This document shows, piece by piece, positions 33,330 through 44,122 of a stretch of DNA of 64,000 nucleotides (its first letter is position 1; each line of letters begins with the position of its first letter). The stretch is from Xiphydria camelus (Eukaryota > Arthropoda > Insecta > Hymenoptera > Xiphydriidae). The stretch lies in NCBI GenBank assembly GCA_963678675.1, contig OY783195.1, forward strand, positions 18,507,342 to 18,571,341. The letters are read 5' to 3'. The notes under the pieces were generated by a model. It was not told the DNA's origin. It saw only the letters and a list, made by a program, of their open reading frames with translations, and searched no databases. Made by a program: the position numbers and the translations under genes.

Positions 33330-34055
33330 AAAAATTAGACGGGTGAGAAAGTTAGTTATATTTAAATAGCTAATTTAATGCAATACTTTTCGCAAATATT
33401 CATATATCCATTATTTTTTTTATGTGTATTATCCACATAATTTCGGTGGAATAATGTACCAAACAATAACGGTAAACATCACTATTACTGATTAAAGCCC
33501 CCAAATATCTTACGATTATTATTCATTTACTAAATATTATTTGACTAGATTGCGTTAATTCTACTTTTTGTTTAGATATATAGAGATTTAAATCCATGAA
33601 AGTTTTTTAGTGTCGGATTTTTCAGTGATGCGACGTTTTGCTAAATACAAGTAACAGCAAATAATAAGAGCTTCCTGGGGCAGGTATCTTCTTGCAATCA
33701 AAAAACATTTTTTCGTTTTGTTTACACCCTATTGCTTACTATCAAAATAAAAGTATTTTTTTTAGTTTTCTATAATAATATTATTTAATTAAGAGAAATT
33801 CTGTTAACGTAAGATTTAACTTTACGTTTCGTACAAATCGAAATCAAATAATATACATATATATGTAAGTAAATCGATATGTATTGTACCAACAAATTAA
33901 ATAAATAATTTAATACTGTAATACAAAATTAATTTTTATTTTTTGTTAGATCCACAAAAAGAATCGTATACCACCATATATATCTAATTATACCTGATGC
34001 GTCAGATATAATTAGATCCGAACGATTACGAAGAAATTCTGATATACCCAGAAAG
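33330..34055. other. No gene recognised
   Basis: AT-rich sequence. A short imperfect palindrome (tctaattatacctgatg / gcgtcagatataattaga) lies at 33986-34016. Confidence 0.4.
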
Positions 34056-34059
34056 AAGA

Positions 34060-34217
34060 TTACGGTTGGTAAGATTCTCATACTTGGTATAGCAATTTCA
34101 TGTATTGCATGCGCACTTTGAGTGTAGAGTCATAATATGTATGAATCCAACACTCAAAGTGTGCAATACATGGAAATTGCTATACGAAGTATGAGAACAG
34201 GTATCGTAATCTTTTCT
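34060..34217. mobile_element. Palindromic MITE, arms of about 70 bp
   Basis: GAAAGAAGATTACG at the left pairs with CGTAATCTTTTC at the right; the arms continue through TCTCATACTT and TATAGCAATTTC to CACTTTGAGTGT around a 25-bp loop. Confidence 0.65.
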
Positions 34218-34236
34218 CCATGTAAAAAACCATATA

Positions 34237-34814
34237 CAGGGTGTTTCATAAGTATTGTGACAAACGTAAAGGGGTTGTAGAGGGCATTAAACTAAGCAAT
34301 CTCTTGACCAATAAACCTGTGTCCAGAAATATGCCGTTTGGGCAGGAAGGTGAATGAGAGAAACACGAAGCAACTAATAATTGTATTTTTAATGTTTATA
34401 AAAATGACTCAATATAGCCTCCGTTTCACTCAATACAGAATGTGGCACGGTTGTGCATTGCAATCCGGACCCTATGGAATACCCCAGGCATGTCCTGCAC
34501 AACTGTGGAGGCGGCCATGACCCTTCCTAATAGATCTTCCACGTTGTTGACAGGTGTTTCGTACACCAACGTTTTGACATGGCCCCAGAAAAAGGAATCT
34601 AAGGGTGTTAAGTCTGGAGACCTTGCGGACTGTCGCACATGATGGCGCTCCGGCGCATTTTTCTTTACAAGCGCGGCAGTATCTGAATGAAACGTTCATT
34701 CACCTTCCTGCCCAAACGGCATATTTCTGGACACAGGTTTATTGGTCAAGATTGCTTAGTTTAATGCCCTCTACAACCCCTTTACGTTTGTCACAATACT
34801 TATGAAACACCATG
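34237..34814 (-). mobile_element. Non-autonomous CAGGGTGTTTC transposon, 578 bp
   Basis: Ends CAGGGTGTTTCATAAGTATT (left) and, inward from the right, CATGGTGTTTCATAAGTATT start inverted repeats of about 115 bp that are almost identical, through GTAAAGGGGTTGTAGAGGGC and CGTTTGGGCAGGAAGGTGAA. TATA lies outside both ends. The interior retains the C-terminal part of a transposase on the minus strand, so it is an internal-deletion derivative. Confidence 0.85.
34426..34630 (-). pseudogene. Transposase C-terminal fragment (IS630/Tc1-like)
   Basis: The minus strand from about 34630 reads ARSPDLTPLDSFFWGHVKTL followed by VYETPVNNVEDLLGRVMAA, then VFHRVRIAMHNRATFCIE. SPDLTPLDxFxWG is the block holding the last catalytic aspartate of this insect transposase group. 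The first two catalytic aspartates and the DNA-binding half are missing. Homologous N-terminal pieces sit in the palindrome at 57.6-59.1 kb. Confidence 0.75.
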
Positions 34815-34948
34815 TATAATTATATATAACTAATCGGATATAATCAGATCCGAAAATTGGCGCGATCTAGTCCTATATAACCGTATATGACTAGATCGCG
34901 CCAATTTTCGGATTTGATTATATCTGAGATTAGTTATATATAATCATA
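34815..34948. repeat. Perfect-type palindrome, arms of about 60 bp
   Basis: TATATAACTAATCGGATATA pairs with its complement near 34930, and the inner arms GAAAATTGGCGCGATCTAGT and ACTAGATCGCGCCAATTTTC are exact inverted copies around a 15-bp loop. Directly adjacent to the CAGGGTG transposon. Confidence 0.75.
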
Positions 34949-34949
34949 T

Positions 34950-35470
34950 ATGATTATATATACTTAATCATCTTTTCCCGGGAATGTAATAAATTGGTTC
35001 TAAATATATATTGCAACTGGTGTGTCGAATAAACCACCAGTAGGTAGATATAATTTTATTAATGGTGAAGGATTTAAACTTTTCCTATCTGACGTCGAAT
35101 ACTCCAAAGGGCTTTTATCTATGATTAGGGAATCTGCATTGAAGCTGCGTTACAACTATTTGATGTCAGTGTTAGCGTTTGCGTAGTCACAATCTATGAA
35201 TCGTTTGCTAGCGCAACAAGTGCAGTCTATAGTACTCCTAAAAGGAACATCTTTCGGGTTGAGAGTATAATATCAATCGAATTCTACGATGAATATCTAC
35301 TCAGAAACTCTGTATCTATTAGAGTAGATATGAATTAAATCTCTCAAAAGGCAAAACGTTGGTCATGATTTCATTTAATAATTATAATAATTTTGTATCA
35401 ACGGAGATTAAGTATGCTAAAATAAACCGGTAACTTTAGTATAGAATTTGCATAACTTCTTTTCTAGCAC
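34950..35470. other. No gene recognised
   Basis: AT-rich intergenic sequence without a repeat or ORF that I can identify. Confidence 0.4.
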
Positions 35471-35473
35471 TTA

Positions 35474-35916
35474 ATATCGCTGCTTTGCTTTGAGAGGGGC
35501 ACAACTAAAAATATCGTTTTCGCGTTTTGTGTAATAATCAACTGTTTAATTTATTGACCTTTATCACGCAAACAGGCAATTTATGTTGCTAGTCGTTTTC
35601 CGCTAGAAGTCACATTTTTTATAACATTTTTACTTTTGTTACATTTTTAAAACTTGTCTCCTATAAAATTATCACTAGACCATTTGCATGCGCAAGCGCG
35701 CGCCTAATACGTATTTCATAACGACATTTACATTTACTTCAACACTAATTTTATCAAATTGAATTTCCCCGCTTTAACTATCGAATACTATATCGATATC
35801 AATTATTATCAACTAACCAATGGGGATAGATGACCACGACTTTCGATTATATCGTGCTGGATTTTATTAGATAGGATATTTCAAGTTATGCCCCTCTCTA
35901 AGCAAAGCAGCGATAT
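35474..35916. mobile_element. MITE with ATATCGCTGCTTTGCTT ends
   Basis: The ends ATATCGCTGCTTTGCTT and GAGAGGGGCA are repeated inverted at the right with two substitutions, an inverted repeat of about 35 bp. The 440-bp AT-rich interior is non-coding. Confidence 0.7.
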
Positions 35917-36357
35917 ATCATCTTATCTTTATTAACTGAGTAATACAATAAAATAACTGATATTTATCGCCGGTTAAAATGCACTAACTAGTGTATGTGA
36001 GAGCTCTGCAATTAAAAGTATTATTAAACTTCCGAAATGATCACAGCTTATAGAAATGAGGGTCACTCTTTTATTTTTTCGATAATTGACTGGCGATTGG
36101 CGATATCTATAATACATGAATCTATACCCATAATATCGCGAGAAAGAAGATGCGTCCAGATTTAAAGCTAATTTGTCACAAACTAAACCTAAATTTTTCT
36201 GTACAATAGGTACCATAATTTAAGAATCTTATCGTCTATCTGCTTGGCAGTTTGAAGGTAAGCCGCTGTGACACTTGTAATCTTCTCACTCACACTACCA
36301 TTTTCACCACATTTTATGACATGACCTGCTTTTAGCAGTCATTCCCCCTCAATTAAA
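35917..36357. other. No gene recognised
   Basis: No repeat or coding signature; the minus-strand 80-codon ORF at 35974-36216 has none either. Confidence 0.35.
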
Positions 36358-36526
36358 TTTCTATTTTGTCACTCAGTGTCAAATACTCGGTTTCACGGGC
36401 GTCCTCGACGCATGTGAAATCATCTTTCACACACCAATTCGTGAAAAGTTGCGCAGTGCGTGAAATGACCTGCGCAGTGCGTGAAATCGTCAACCTCGTA
36501 TTTGACACTCAGTGACGAAAAATAGA
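36358..36526. mobile_element. Small MITE, inverted ends of about 35 bp
   Basis: CTATTTTGTCACTCAGTGTC and its right-hand complement GACACTCAGTGACGAAAAAT bound 169 bp; the interior repeats GCGCAGTGCGTGAAAT twice in tandem. Confidence 0.7.
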
Positions 36527-36527
36527 A

Positions 36528-36650
36528 TTCGTTATTCGGTTGTTTCGCGCCGTTCTAACGAGTGTGATTGCCGTACTCGCTTCGCTCGTGCGGCAAACTT
36601 CACACTCGCGTTAGAAACAGCGCTTCACGCCCTAATAACGAAAATAACTA
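36528..36650. repeat. Palindrome adjoining the MITE
   Basis: GTTATTCGG...CGTTCTAACGAGTGTGATTG pairs with CTTCACACTCGCGTTAG and the terminal TAATAAC, around the hairpin GCCGTACTCGCTTCGCTCG. It lies end to end with the previous element. Confidence 0.6.
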
Positions 36651-37572
36651 TTATTTGGTGTCGTAGGCGACCACAGGCACAAATTTCACGTATACTAATC
36701 ATGTTCATTCAAAAAGTCTCGTTATCCCATTACTGCAATTGCATGTGTATGTGTAGGCTGGCACTTCAGTAAAGGTACTTTGACGTAAACGTGCACGTGG
36801 TTCGGAATTTTGACGATTTTATATATTTTTTGTTAAGCTATCGAAGCACTGATAAGTTTCACCCAGCATTCGCCGTATAGCAATAGCTTCATCGTGGAAA
36901 AAAAATATATTATTAGTTTATTTCTCTTCAGTGTTTAACGTGGGGAGCAAGTTTAACGGAGGGTATGGTCATTCCAGCACAGAGGTAAGTCTATTTCGTA
37001 CGAAATGGGACGGGCAGGACGAAAGGGGAAAAGGATACTCGGATACTGGTGGAGAATACCGAGAAAGGTGGGAGGGGAAGGAAGCTCGTAGGAGCTCTTA
37101 TTGTAGAATCTAAAGTAACAAATGTCCGCCGTCATCTCGTACACCCGGCTGGCCTCTCCTTCTATCTGCCCGAACTACCCGGCGAATACCGTATGTCTCT
37201 CTTCCCCTAATTATTCCTTATCTATAATCTCGGTCCATTTGGTTCGCAATGACGTTATCTCACCGGCTCGGACAGGGTAGAAACGCCTTCTATCTTATTA
37301 TTTAAAGTGTCGGCTGGGGTAAAGGAGCTGCAACGGTAGTTTCCCTCGCGCCACCGCGTGCCAACCAATGTGTACCGACGTTGAAGGATTAAACCATTGA
37401 CGATCCAGTTCTAATTACAAGTAATGAATTAGTACGTGTACATTGTGGAAAGCATAATGTGCGCCAGGAAAAAGTTTCCTCCGTCATCTCCGCTACACCT
37501 AAATAATTGAACCGTAGATACCTAGCTATACTGTACCATTAGAAAAGTATACATAGGTATCCATTCCATATT
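36651..37572. other. No gene recognised; repeat-poor
   Basis: The segment 36930-37480 is GC-richer and purine-rich on the plus strand (GGGAAGGAAGC) with no repeat that I recognise, much like 29.7-31.6 kb. It may be host single-copy DNA. Confidence 0.35.
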
Positions 37573-37774
37573 AGGTTTGTTCTCGTTGTCTACACTAAGT
37601 ACACTCGGTTTATCACAGAAAATGTAGAGTTCCCTACCGATTCTTACTCCTCGTCGACAATAGGTGCAAGAATTGGTGGGAAATTCTACACTTTCGACCC
37701 ATTTGTGATGACTATAGATATACTATAGCGCAGAGAAATGAGTGCAGAAAGTGTAGATAACGAAAGCAAACCTA
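37573..37774. mobile_element. Palindromic MITE, about 200 bp
   Basis: TAGGTTTGTTCTCGTTGTCT at the left is mirrored by AGATAACGAAAGCAAACCTA at the right. Inner blocks GTAGAGTTCCCTACCGATTCT and its mirror pair as well. Confidence 0.7.
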
Positions 37775-38239
37775 CTTTTTCATAGTTCAACCGGTACGAA
37801 GCCGAAATTAGCTATAGTCACCTTCAGCAGGTTGATATTAATAACTCTAGCGCTTGATCTCGTATTCGATGGAACTCGATAGCGTATTGCCGCAAAAATA
37901 AAGATATAATAATTTAGTAAATTTCATAAGCTATTTAATTGAATATTTAAATGACACTTTCAATGTAACGAAAAAAACATTATTCAATTGCGACGAGTTT
38001 TGGCATAATAGGGAGGTTCGGTAATTAATTTTTTTAATGAAAATCGATAGAGGTTGGGTCACAAAAACGTTAAACAAAGTTGTAGCGCAAAATATTAAGA
38101 GTTAATCGTGCTATAAATATTTAAAAATCATGAATTGACGCGAGGCTAGAAAACGGGACCTCGACACGAAGCTACGATGCGTGACGTCAGTTGCCAGAAA
38201 CCCCCGCCACAACCAGAGATGTCAAAAACGTGTATAGAA

Positions 38240-38620
38240 CGATACTTGTTACTAGTTACAAATGTAATTAAATATCTCAATTTACCTGTTACTTCGTTAT
38301 ACAAGTAGCGAGGTAACAGTAGATACTTGATCCAATAGTACCGAAGAACGAAGATGTTTAGTTACTCGTTACATTTGTATGGAGCAGCGGAATAAAATCG
38401 TTACTCGATACGTTTGTATCGAATAACGAAATTTGTTCCGCTACTCGGAAAAACTATGGAGCTTATTTAGTTTCTCGTTACATTTATATCGAATAACGAA
38501 ATTAAATTCGCTTCTCGATACAAATTCGTGACCCAATACAAATGTAATAAGTAACGAAATAAAATGAGTTACTCGATACAAATGTAACAAGCAACGAAAT
38601 GATATTCGTTCCATGAGACA
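38240..38620. repeat. hAT subterminal repeat array
   Basis: The words GTTACTCGATACAAATGTAA and AAGTAACGAAAT recur at least six times in both orientations with small changes. The corresponding region at 48820-49045 is shorter and inverted. In hAT elements, clustered short subterminal motifs are bound by transposase; that role is inferred here. Confidence 0.7.
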
Positions 38621-39845
38621 AATTGAAGCAGTTACGGCACTGTTCGGAAACGGTATCTAAACGGAGCGGAAAGTGTGTATACCTACACTTATTTTCATGT
38701 CATGATATTAAAATACATAAATGTAAACGGAACGTAACCGATATGGAACGGAAACGGAACGTATAGTGAGAATCAACCTTTAAACTCACTGTATCATATT
38801 CGCCTAGGGCACAGAGAACATACGAAAAACCTGTGCGGATACCGTCGGCTATATTTTACTGATTGTGAGTCTCTGTTATGGAACACTAGAACCTCGGAAG
38901 AATTTCCCTCTGCTCAACAGTTGGCATTCAAACCAATGCATGACTAAGCGGGTACCCATCTCATTAATGGCAGCACGAAATGCTGCTTTACATATCAGAC
39001 ATTATAATTATTACAAATATTATTATAATTTATTAAAATATTGCTTCCATCCATATATTAAACAATTTTTTAACACATGTATATTTGTAGCTGTTTTACA
39101 GACAATATCATATGAATGGTGAAGGCTTGTAGTGATAAACTATATAAATAATAGCGCCTAATATATCATAATTTTCTTAAATTTGTTTCCATCGTTCATA
39201 TCAGACCGCTTAATCCAAAAACTGCTAGCGCGACAAATAATCACAAAAATTAATTAACATAAATCTATAGAAATTGAACAATACAATAATAAATAACATT
39301 GAAAATAAATAAATAAATAAAAAGTAGTTGATACAGAGCAACAAAATAATAGATCACAAGAAACAAAAGCATAAATTATTCAATAAACGGGGGGAATAAA
39401 TTAATCAGTACCAGCGTGCTTTTCTGAAAAAATCGTTTAAATAAATACTGGAGATCCAATCTATTTACGATCCCAATTTTTTGACGTCGATATTTAAACT
39501 ATACTTTAACTCGATATTACTTGTATATACAAACTAATAATAAGGTTATCAAAACAGGCGCAAAATATATATTCTATGAAGGTTTCAAACTTGAACATAA
39601 ACAGGCGGATAAATGTCCAATATTATTAATGTCCTAAAAGTGGCAATTATTTCACCATTTGATATCAATTATTCGAAGTGGCGATAACTCGGCCATAGAT
39701 ATTAATTATTGGAAATGGCGATAACTCAACCAGAAAGATCAGTAAATGTATTGACAAGGCAGCCTGAAGGATTGGTTAATGTGGTTATAACTCGACTATA
39801 AAATATTACAGTCTTTCGTGATACTACTTTTTTGTAATCACCCCA
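38621..39845. other. Non-coding 3' part of the hAT element
   Basis: AT-rich sequence between the subterminal repeats and the transposase stop. Contains AATAAATAAATAAA at about 39306 and two similar phrases ATTGGAAATGGCGATAACTC / ATTCGAAGTGGCGATAACTC at about 39670-39730. No other gene. Confidence 0.45.
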
Positions 39846-41041
39846 CTATAAAGAATTAGCATTATTTGAAGCTTTAACAGCGTTGGCCTTCATCAGAACC
39901 CGTTGCTCAAAATGCTCTTCTGATAAGCGATTCCATTTCGGTAAGTTCATCATTGTAGCAAAACTAAATAAACGCTCGACAGGGGCAGATGATGGCAGCG
40001 GAGTATTAAATTTGATAAATACATTTTTTATTATTGGGTACTCGTTTAACATGTCCAAGTCAGTATTCGAATTTGCCATATACTTGGCAATTTCTACGCT
40101 CTCGGTTTCCCTTGCACTGGGAGCAGCGGCCTCACCGTCTCCAAAGTCAAAGAAATCATCCACCTGGTGTTCAAGCCCGTTTACTTCCGGAATCGCTTCT
40201 TCTGATCTGCGTCGTTCCTCTGCGACTGCTTTTAAAAAGAGATTGTCGACTTTCCGGCGCTTTGAGTCAGGAAAAGAAGCGAGCCACCTTGTCTTAAAGC
40301 GCGGATGGCTGACTGCGGCTATCGCTGCTCCAGCGACATCATCGTCGATCGCAAAGAATACATCAAATCTTTCGTCAAGCGCCTGAATAATACCGGTGAC
40401 CAGTGGCATATACCGTGTACTTATCTTCGAATTTGATTGCTGCAGTACATTTAATTTTCTTCTCATTGATACTAAAGACGGGAGAAGGTCCCCGTAGTAG
40501 CAATAAGTTTCCCCTTGCAACAGATCGATTGTTGCTGCCAGAGGTTTTAAGATCTTCAGGTATACTTCGAGGTATCTGAAGTCATTCTCGGTTAGAACAG
40601 TTGATATTCCGACAAGAAGATTTATCTCCACAACTTTTTCCTTAAATGCTACGATACGCTCCAGAGAATTATACATTGAGTTCCACCGTGTTACGACTGG
40701 ACGAGGTAAGGCAACCCCCAGATAATCTTTGATTACTTCATATGACTTTGGAGACCGGAGGACATTCCATAATGCTGTGCACTTTTCCAGAGCTCCAAAG
40801 TGAATTGGACAGAGATAGCTCGAGGCCTTTATTATTTTTATTATGTCAACTGATGCAATCAAGTGCAAGGTGTGACTTGCACATCGCAAGTGCTTAGGCA
40901 ACATCAAGCCGAGGTTACCGATCGCCTCGGGAACCGCTTCATCGATCTCAGGGGCTACATTATCGTTATCCAAATTCGAATCTAATGTAGAAGGTAAATT
41001 AACAGCCATTGATTCATCTTCATCGAAATCTGAATCTCCAT
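39846..41041 (-). CDS. hAT transposase, exon 2 (C-terminal half, intact)
   Basis: The minus-strand frame is open from the splice acceptor TTTTAG (41042-41047, read on the minus strand) to the stop at 39846. It starts DGDSDFDEDES, an acidic linker, then LPKHLRCASHTLHLIASVD (hAT CxxH motif), LPRPVVTRWNSMYNSLERI (TRWNS block), and near the end TPLPSSAPVERLFSFATMMN...NRLSEEHFEQRVLMKAN, the hAT C-terminal dimerisation domain (about residues 336-375 counted from the Met at 41009). The VER glutamate sits where hAT enzymes have their last catalytic acid. Exon 1 supplies the BED zinc finger and first catalytic Asp. The absence of stops over nearly 400 codons contrasts with the ruined exon 1. A co-opted single-exon product starting at the Met at 41009 is possible but unproven. 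Confidence 0.85.
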
Positions 41042-41620
41042 CTAAAATCGAATAAAATACAGGACATATAAAGTTTTATATAATCGGAAGCCATGAGCCA
41101 ACCCGAATGGAAACAAGGTATATTGGGATATGTTATATAAAACAATATGTGTGTATCACGTGTGAGTTACGTATACCAATTATACCAGGTCAATTTCAAG
41201 GTTTTTCCTGGAATGTGTTATCTAATTTTTGCGACTGCCACTTTTATCTTCTTGCCTTCCTGCACTGAAAAGAATCTTTAGTTTTAACACAGCAATACAT
41301 TTCTGGCTGAGACTTTCTAGCCATTCCCCCCTAAAAATATTTTTATTACAGTAATTCTATTAGTTGTGTTTGAGATACAGCATTGCTATGTTAGCAGTCC
41401 AAGTATTGCTAACAGATATGTTTGATGCAGCAATATGGCATCTGATTACTTAATATACTAGAAAGGTTATCCTAAGCAGATTGACGTATTCTTACCCCAA
41501 CTGTATGATTATACGTAATATAGGTATATAGGTATAGTTAGCTGGACTATGAAACGTATGTTTACACCAACTGTAAACTTATGTGTAGTGTGACTGAACG
41601 GTATGGCTGGGTGGACTATA

Positions 41621-41971
41621 CCTACTGGATGCCTCGCGCAGTTCCACACAGTTGCAGGGACCCCTTCGGCCGGGCTTGGTCGGTATTCGAGCAATTTTTA
41701 CCGGTAGAAGTCAAGTCGGTAGTTAGAGTTGGTGTCACTTCGGGAGATCGAAGCGTCTAACTTCGAAATCGTGGATTTGTGAATTATGGTGAGTAATTTC
41801 CATTATTCACAAATTCACGATTTCGAGATTAGACGCTTCGATCTCCCGAATTGACACCAACTCTAACTCTCGACTCGACTTCTGCCGGTAAAAGTGGCTC
41901 GAATACCGACCAAGCCCGGCCGAAGAGATCCCTGCAACTGTGCGGTTCTGTGCCCGAGGCATACGAAATAC
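41621..41971. mobile_element. Long palindrome A (CCGGCCGAAGG family)
   Basis: The arms run from TGCCTCGCGCAGTTCC to GCCCGAGGCATA and pair through GCTTGGTCGGTATTCGAGCA, TTAGAGTTGGTGTCA and GATCGAAGCGTCTAA. The loop is ATGGTGAGTAATTTCCATT near 41790. Related copies: 43278-43598, 52981-53323, 53331-53664 and half of one at 28.4 kb. It is non-coding and almost entirely self-complementary. Confidence 0.85.
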
Positions 41972-42225
41972 CAGTACCGTATGTCCCACCCCGATAGCCA
42001 AGCGTGACTTTCACCCAAAAGTCACGCGGTGGCGTCACTGAGTGACGTTACTCTGATGCCACAGTGAGGATCCGGAGTGCGAATTTTTGCCAAAACGGAA
42101 TACTTGATCCTGATTGGTCTATTCGCTGACGCCGTACGGAACTTTTATTCGCGTCGGACACCGCTGTATGGTGGCGTTTCGTTCTTCCTAAGATGGCCGT
42201 CGTTGCGGACCGAATGTCAAGATAA

Positions 42226-42813
42226 CCATGTAACGTAAACAAAGTATTTGTGTAAATACCTAAAAGTAGTTTTAAGAGTGCAAGTGCAATAAACCCAATT
42301 CATAAGTGATGAATATCGATATCGAAGATATCTTGTCAGTTCTAGGAGAGTCAAAAATGCCGCTAGTGGAAGGAGAAGCGGTACTGAAAAAGCAGTTTGT
42401 ATTTTCCTGCTGAATCAAAAAGAAAAACCAAAATACAGTGAAAATCGTCGCTTCTTGCGTACAATCGTCACATGTAACAAGTGCTCCTCACGAAGTTGAA
42501 GTGAACATCTTACTAGTAAACAACAATAAAGAAGTAACGTGCAAGTGCAGCTGGGCCAGAGGAAGACGCAAACATGTTTTTGCAACGCTTCTGTACGTAA
42601 ATCGGTAGGGCAAATAGTACCATGTGTGACGATTGTACGCAAGAAGCGACGATTTTCACTGCATTTTGGTTTCTCTTTTTGATTCCGCAGGAAAATACAA
42701 ACCCTCTCTCTCTGCTTTCAATACCGCTTCTCCTTCCACTAGCGGCATTATTGCACTTGCACTTTTAAAACTACTTTTATTTACTAATTCTTTGTTTATG
42801 TTACGTGGTTATG
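42226..42813 (+). mobile_element. Foldback carrying a SWIM zinc-finger gene fragment
   Basis: Arms of about 190-240 bp (up to 42471 and from 42625) are inverted copies; the innermost matched block is GTGAAAATCGTCGCTTCTTG on the left. The unique centre encodes part of a SWIM-domain protein, so the element looks like a foldback that captured or flanks a gene piece. Confidence 0.65.
42468..42608 (+). pseudogene. SWIM-type zinc finger fragment
   Basis: The frame reads SHVTSAPHEVEVNILLV, NNNKEVTCKCSWARGRRKHV, FATLLYVNR and a stop. APHEVEVNILLV followed by C-x-C...KHVFATLL is the layout I recall for SWIM zinc fingers (CxCx(n)CxH) in a repeated invertebrate protein family that often also has a YqaJ nuclease domain. 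The third zinc ligand (Cys before Lys-His) is Arg here, so the finger is probably broken. No YqaJ domain follows. Function in this copy is unlikely. Confidence 0.55.
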
Positions 42814-42940
42814 TTGACATTTATTTTCAAAAAGAAAAAGATCAAATTATTTTTAAAAATTTAATGAGAACTTTCGAAAGCAGTCACTGTCATGTCCGGT
42901 TTCTATATTATGACCGGAGTGGAGCAACATCGCGCTTGAA

Positions 42941-43277
42941 GAGTCGGTGGCTCAATTGGTAGAATGCGAAGCATTCCCAGTTTCGAAGCATCTCGTATTC
43001 TAAAGATCGCAGGTTCAAATCCCGTTAGGGCGTGAAAAAAAAAGCGACACTACTAGACTGGTGGCAGGCGGCGGCACTGCAGTGAAAAACCTCGGTAGTC
43101 ACTGCATGCAGTTCCCCTTTTGCAAAATCCCACTTTATCCACTTTATCCACCGTGTGCACTGCGTGATGCCACAGTGGTACCCCAGTGGGCACGCACCAA
43201 GACATCACTGTAATGTTTCTCAAAGTCACCGCGTGGTCCCATAGTGCCACCACTGTAAAGCCACCTGGCTATCGGGG
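42941..43277 (+). mobile_element. tRNA-derived SINE (copy 1)
   Basis: The head GAGTCGGTGGCTCAATTGGT contains a pol III A box (42948-42959), and AGGTTCAAATCCCG at about 43011 is a B box. Then come an A-rich stretch, GCGACACTA, TGGCAGGCGGCGG, TTTGCAAAATCCCAC, and a body full of CACNGTG-like words, ending GGCTATCGGGG. The complete minus-strand copy at 55.38-55.70 kb has the same order, which defines the element boundaries. Confidence 0.75.
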
Positions 43278-43598
43278 CACTCTGTACGGGCCAGTTTGAA
43301 GTTACCTTCGGGGAGGCTTGGTCGGTACTTGAGTCATTTAATACCGGTAGAAGTCGAGTCGGTAGTTAGAGTTGGTGTCAATTCGGGTGATCGAAGCGTC
43401 TAACTTTGAAATTATGAATTTGTGAATAATGGAAATTACTCATCATTATTCACAAATTCATAATTTCGAGATTAGACGCTTCGATCTCCCGAATTGACAC
43501 CAACTCTAACTACCGACTCGACTTCTACCGGTATTAAATGTTTCGATTACCGACCAAGCCTCCCCGAAGGTAACTTCAAACTGGCCCGTAGAGAGTGG
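43278..43598. mobile_element. Long palindrome B (GGGGAGGCTTGG subfamily)
   Basis: Arms run from CACTCTGTACGGGCCAGTTT to AAACTGGCCCGTAGAGAGTG and share the TTAGAGTTGGTGTCAATTCG and GATCGAAGCGTCTAA core with palindrome A, with different outer sequence. It starts exactly at the 3' end of SINE copy 1. Confidence 0.85.
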
Positions 43599-43719
43599 GA
43601 CATACGGTAGAAGTCGAGTCGGTACCCCGATAGCAAATTAAATATTTATTTAAATATTTTTGCCGAGATATCTCAGTGTTGCATTATATAAAGGCCTATT
43701 TTAGCTAAGACCACTTGAA

Positions 43720-43778
43720 GAGTCGGTGGCGCAATTGGTAGAATGCGAGCATTCCCAGTCTCGAAGCATCTCATCTAA
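43720..43778 (+). mobile_element. SINE copy 2, 5' part, interrupted by Harbinger
   Basis: GAGTCGGTGGCGCAATTGGT (A box) is followed by AGAATGCGAGCATTCCCAGT and ends at CATCTAA where the Harbinger element begins. The remainder (AACGCAGGTTCGAATCCCGG, B box) resumes at 46221. Confidence 0.8.
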
Positions 43779-44038
43779 GGGCCGGTATTACCATGTCAGG
43801 TTAAACCGAAGGTTGCAGGTTAATCTTCGGGTTAGCCAAAATGACTGTATTACAAAATGTGGTTAACTAAGGAGTGGAGTTTAACTTCCTGAAAAACTTT
43901 ACCGTCAGATATCTGTCGGTTAACCATAGAGTTCAGGTTAACTCGGGGTTGACGCATGCGCAGAGTGGTCGGTCGCTGCTCTAACCTACAAACGTCCGGG
44001 AATGCAGCTGTAAACATTCACGACTCGTGTTTTACATT

Positions 44039-44039
<1 letters not shown>

Positions 44040-44079
<40 letters not shown>

Positions 44080-44080
44080 T
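44040..44080. repeat. (GA)n microsatellite
   Basis: About 18 uninterrupted GA units followed by GTGTGTGG inside the Harbinger 5' region, upstream of the transposase start. Confidence 0.9.
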
Positions 44081-44122
44081 GTGGTTATTTTATTACGTGT
44101 TTGAAGTTGTACCGCTACGAAT

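Noticed and set aside
33141..33369. 63-codon acidic ORF as an intact small gene
   Set aside because: The acidic character passes from one frame to another midway, pointing to a frameshifted remnant rather than an intact gene.
39883..40386. 167-codon plus-strand ORF
   Set aside because: It lies entirely antisense to the intact hAT exon 2 and has no family signature.
42941..43030. Functional tRNA gene
   Set aside because: A and B boxes are present, but the cloverleaf spacing is off, the head is followed by a fixed SINE body, and several copies with the same body exist in the window.
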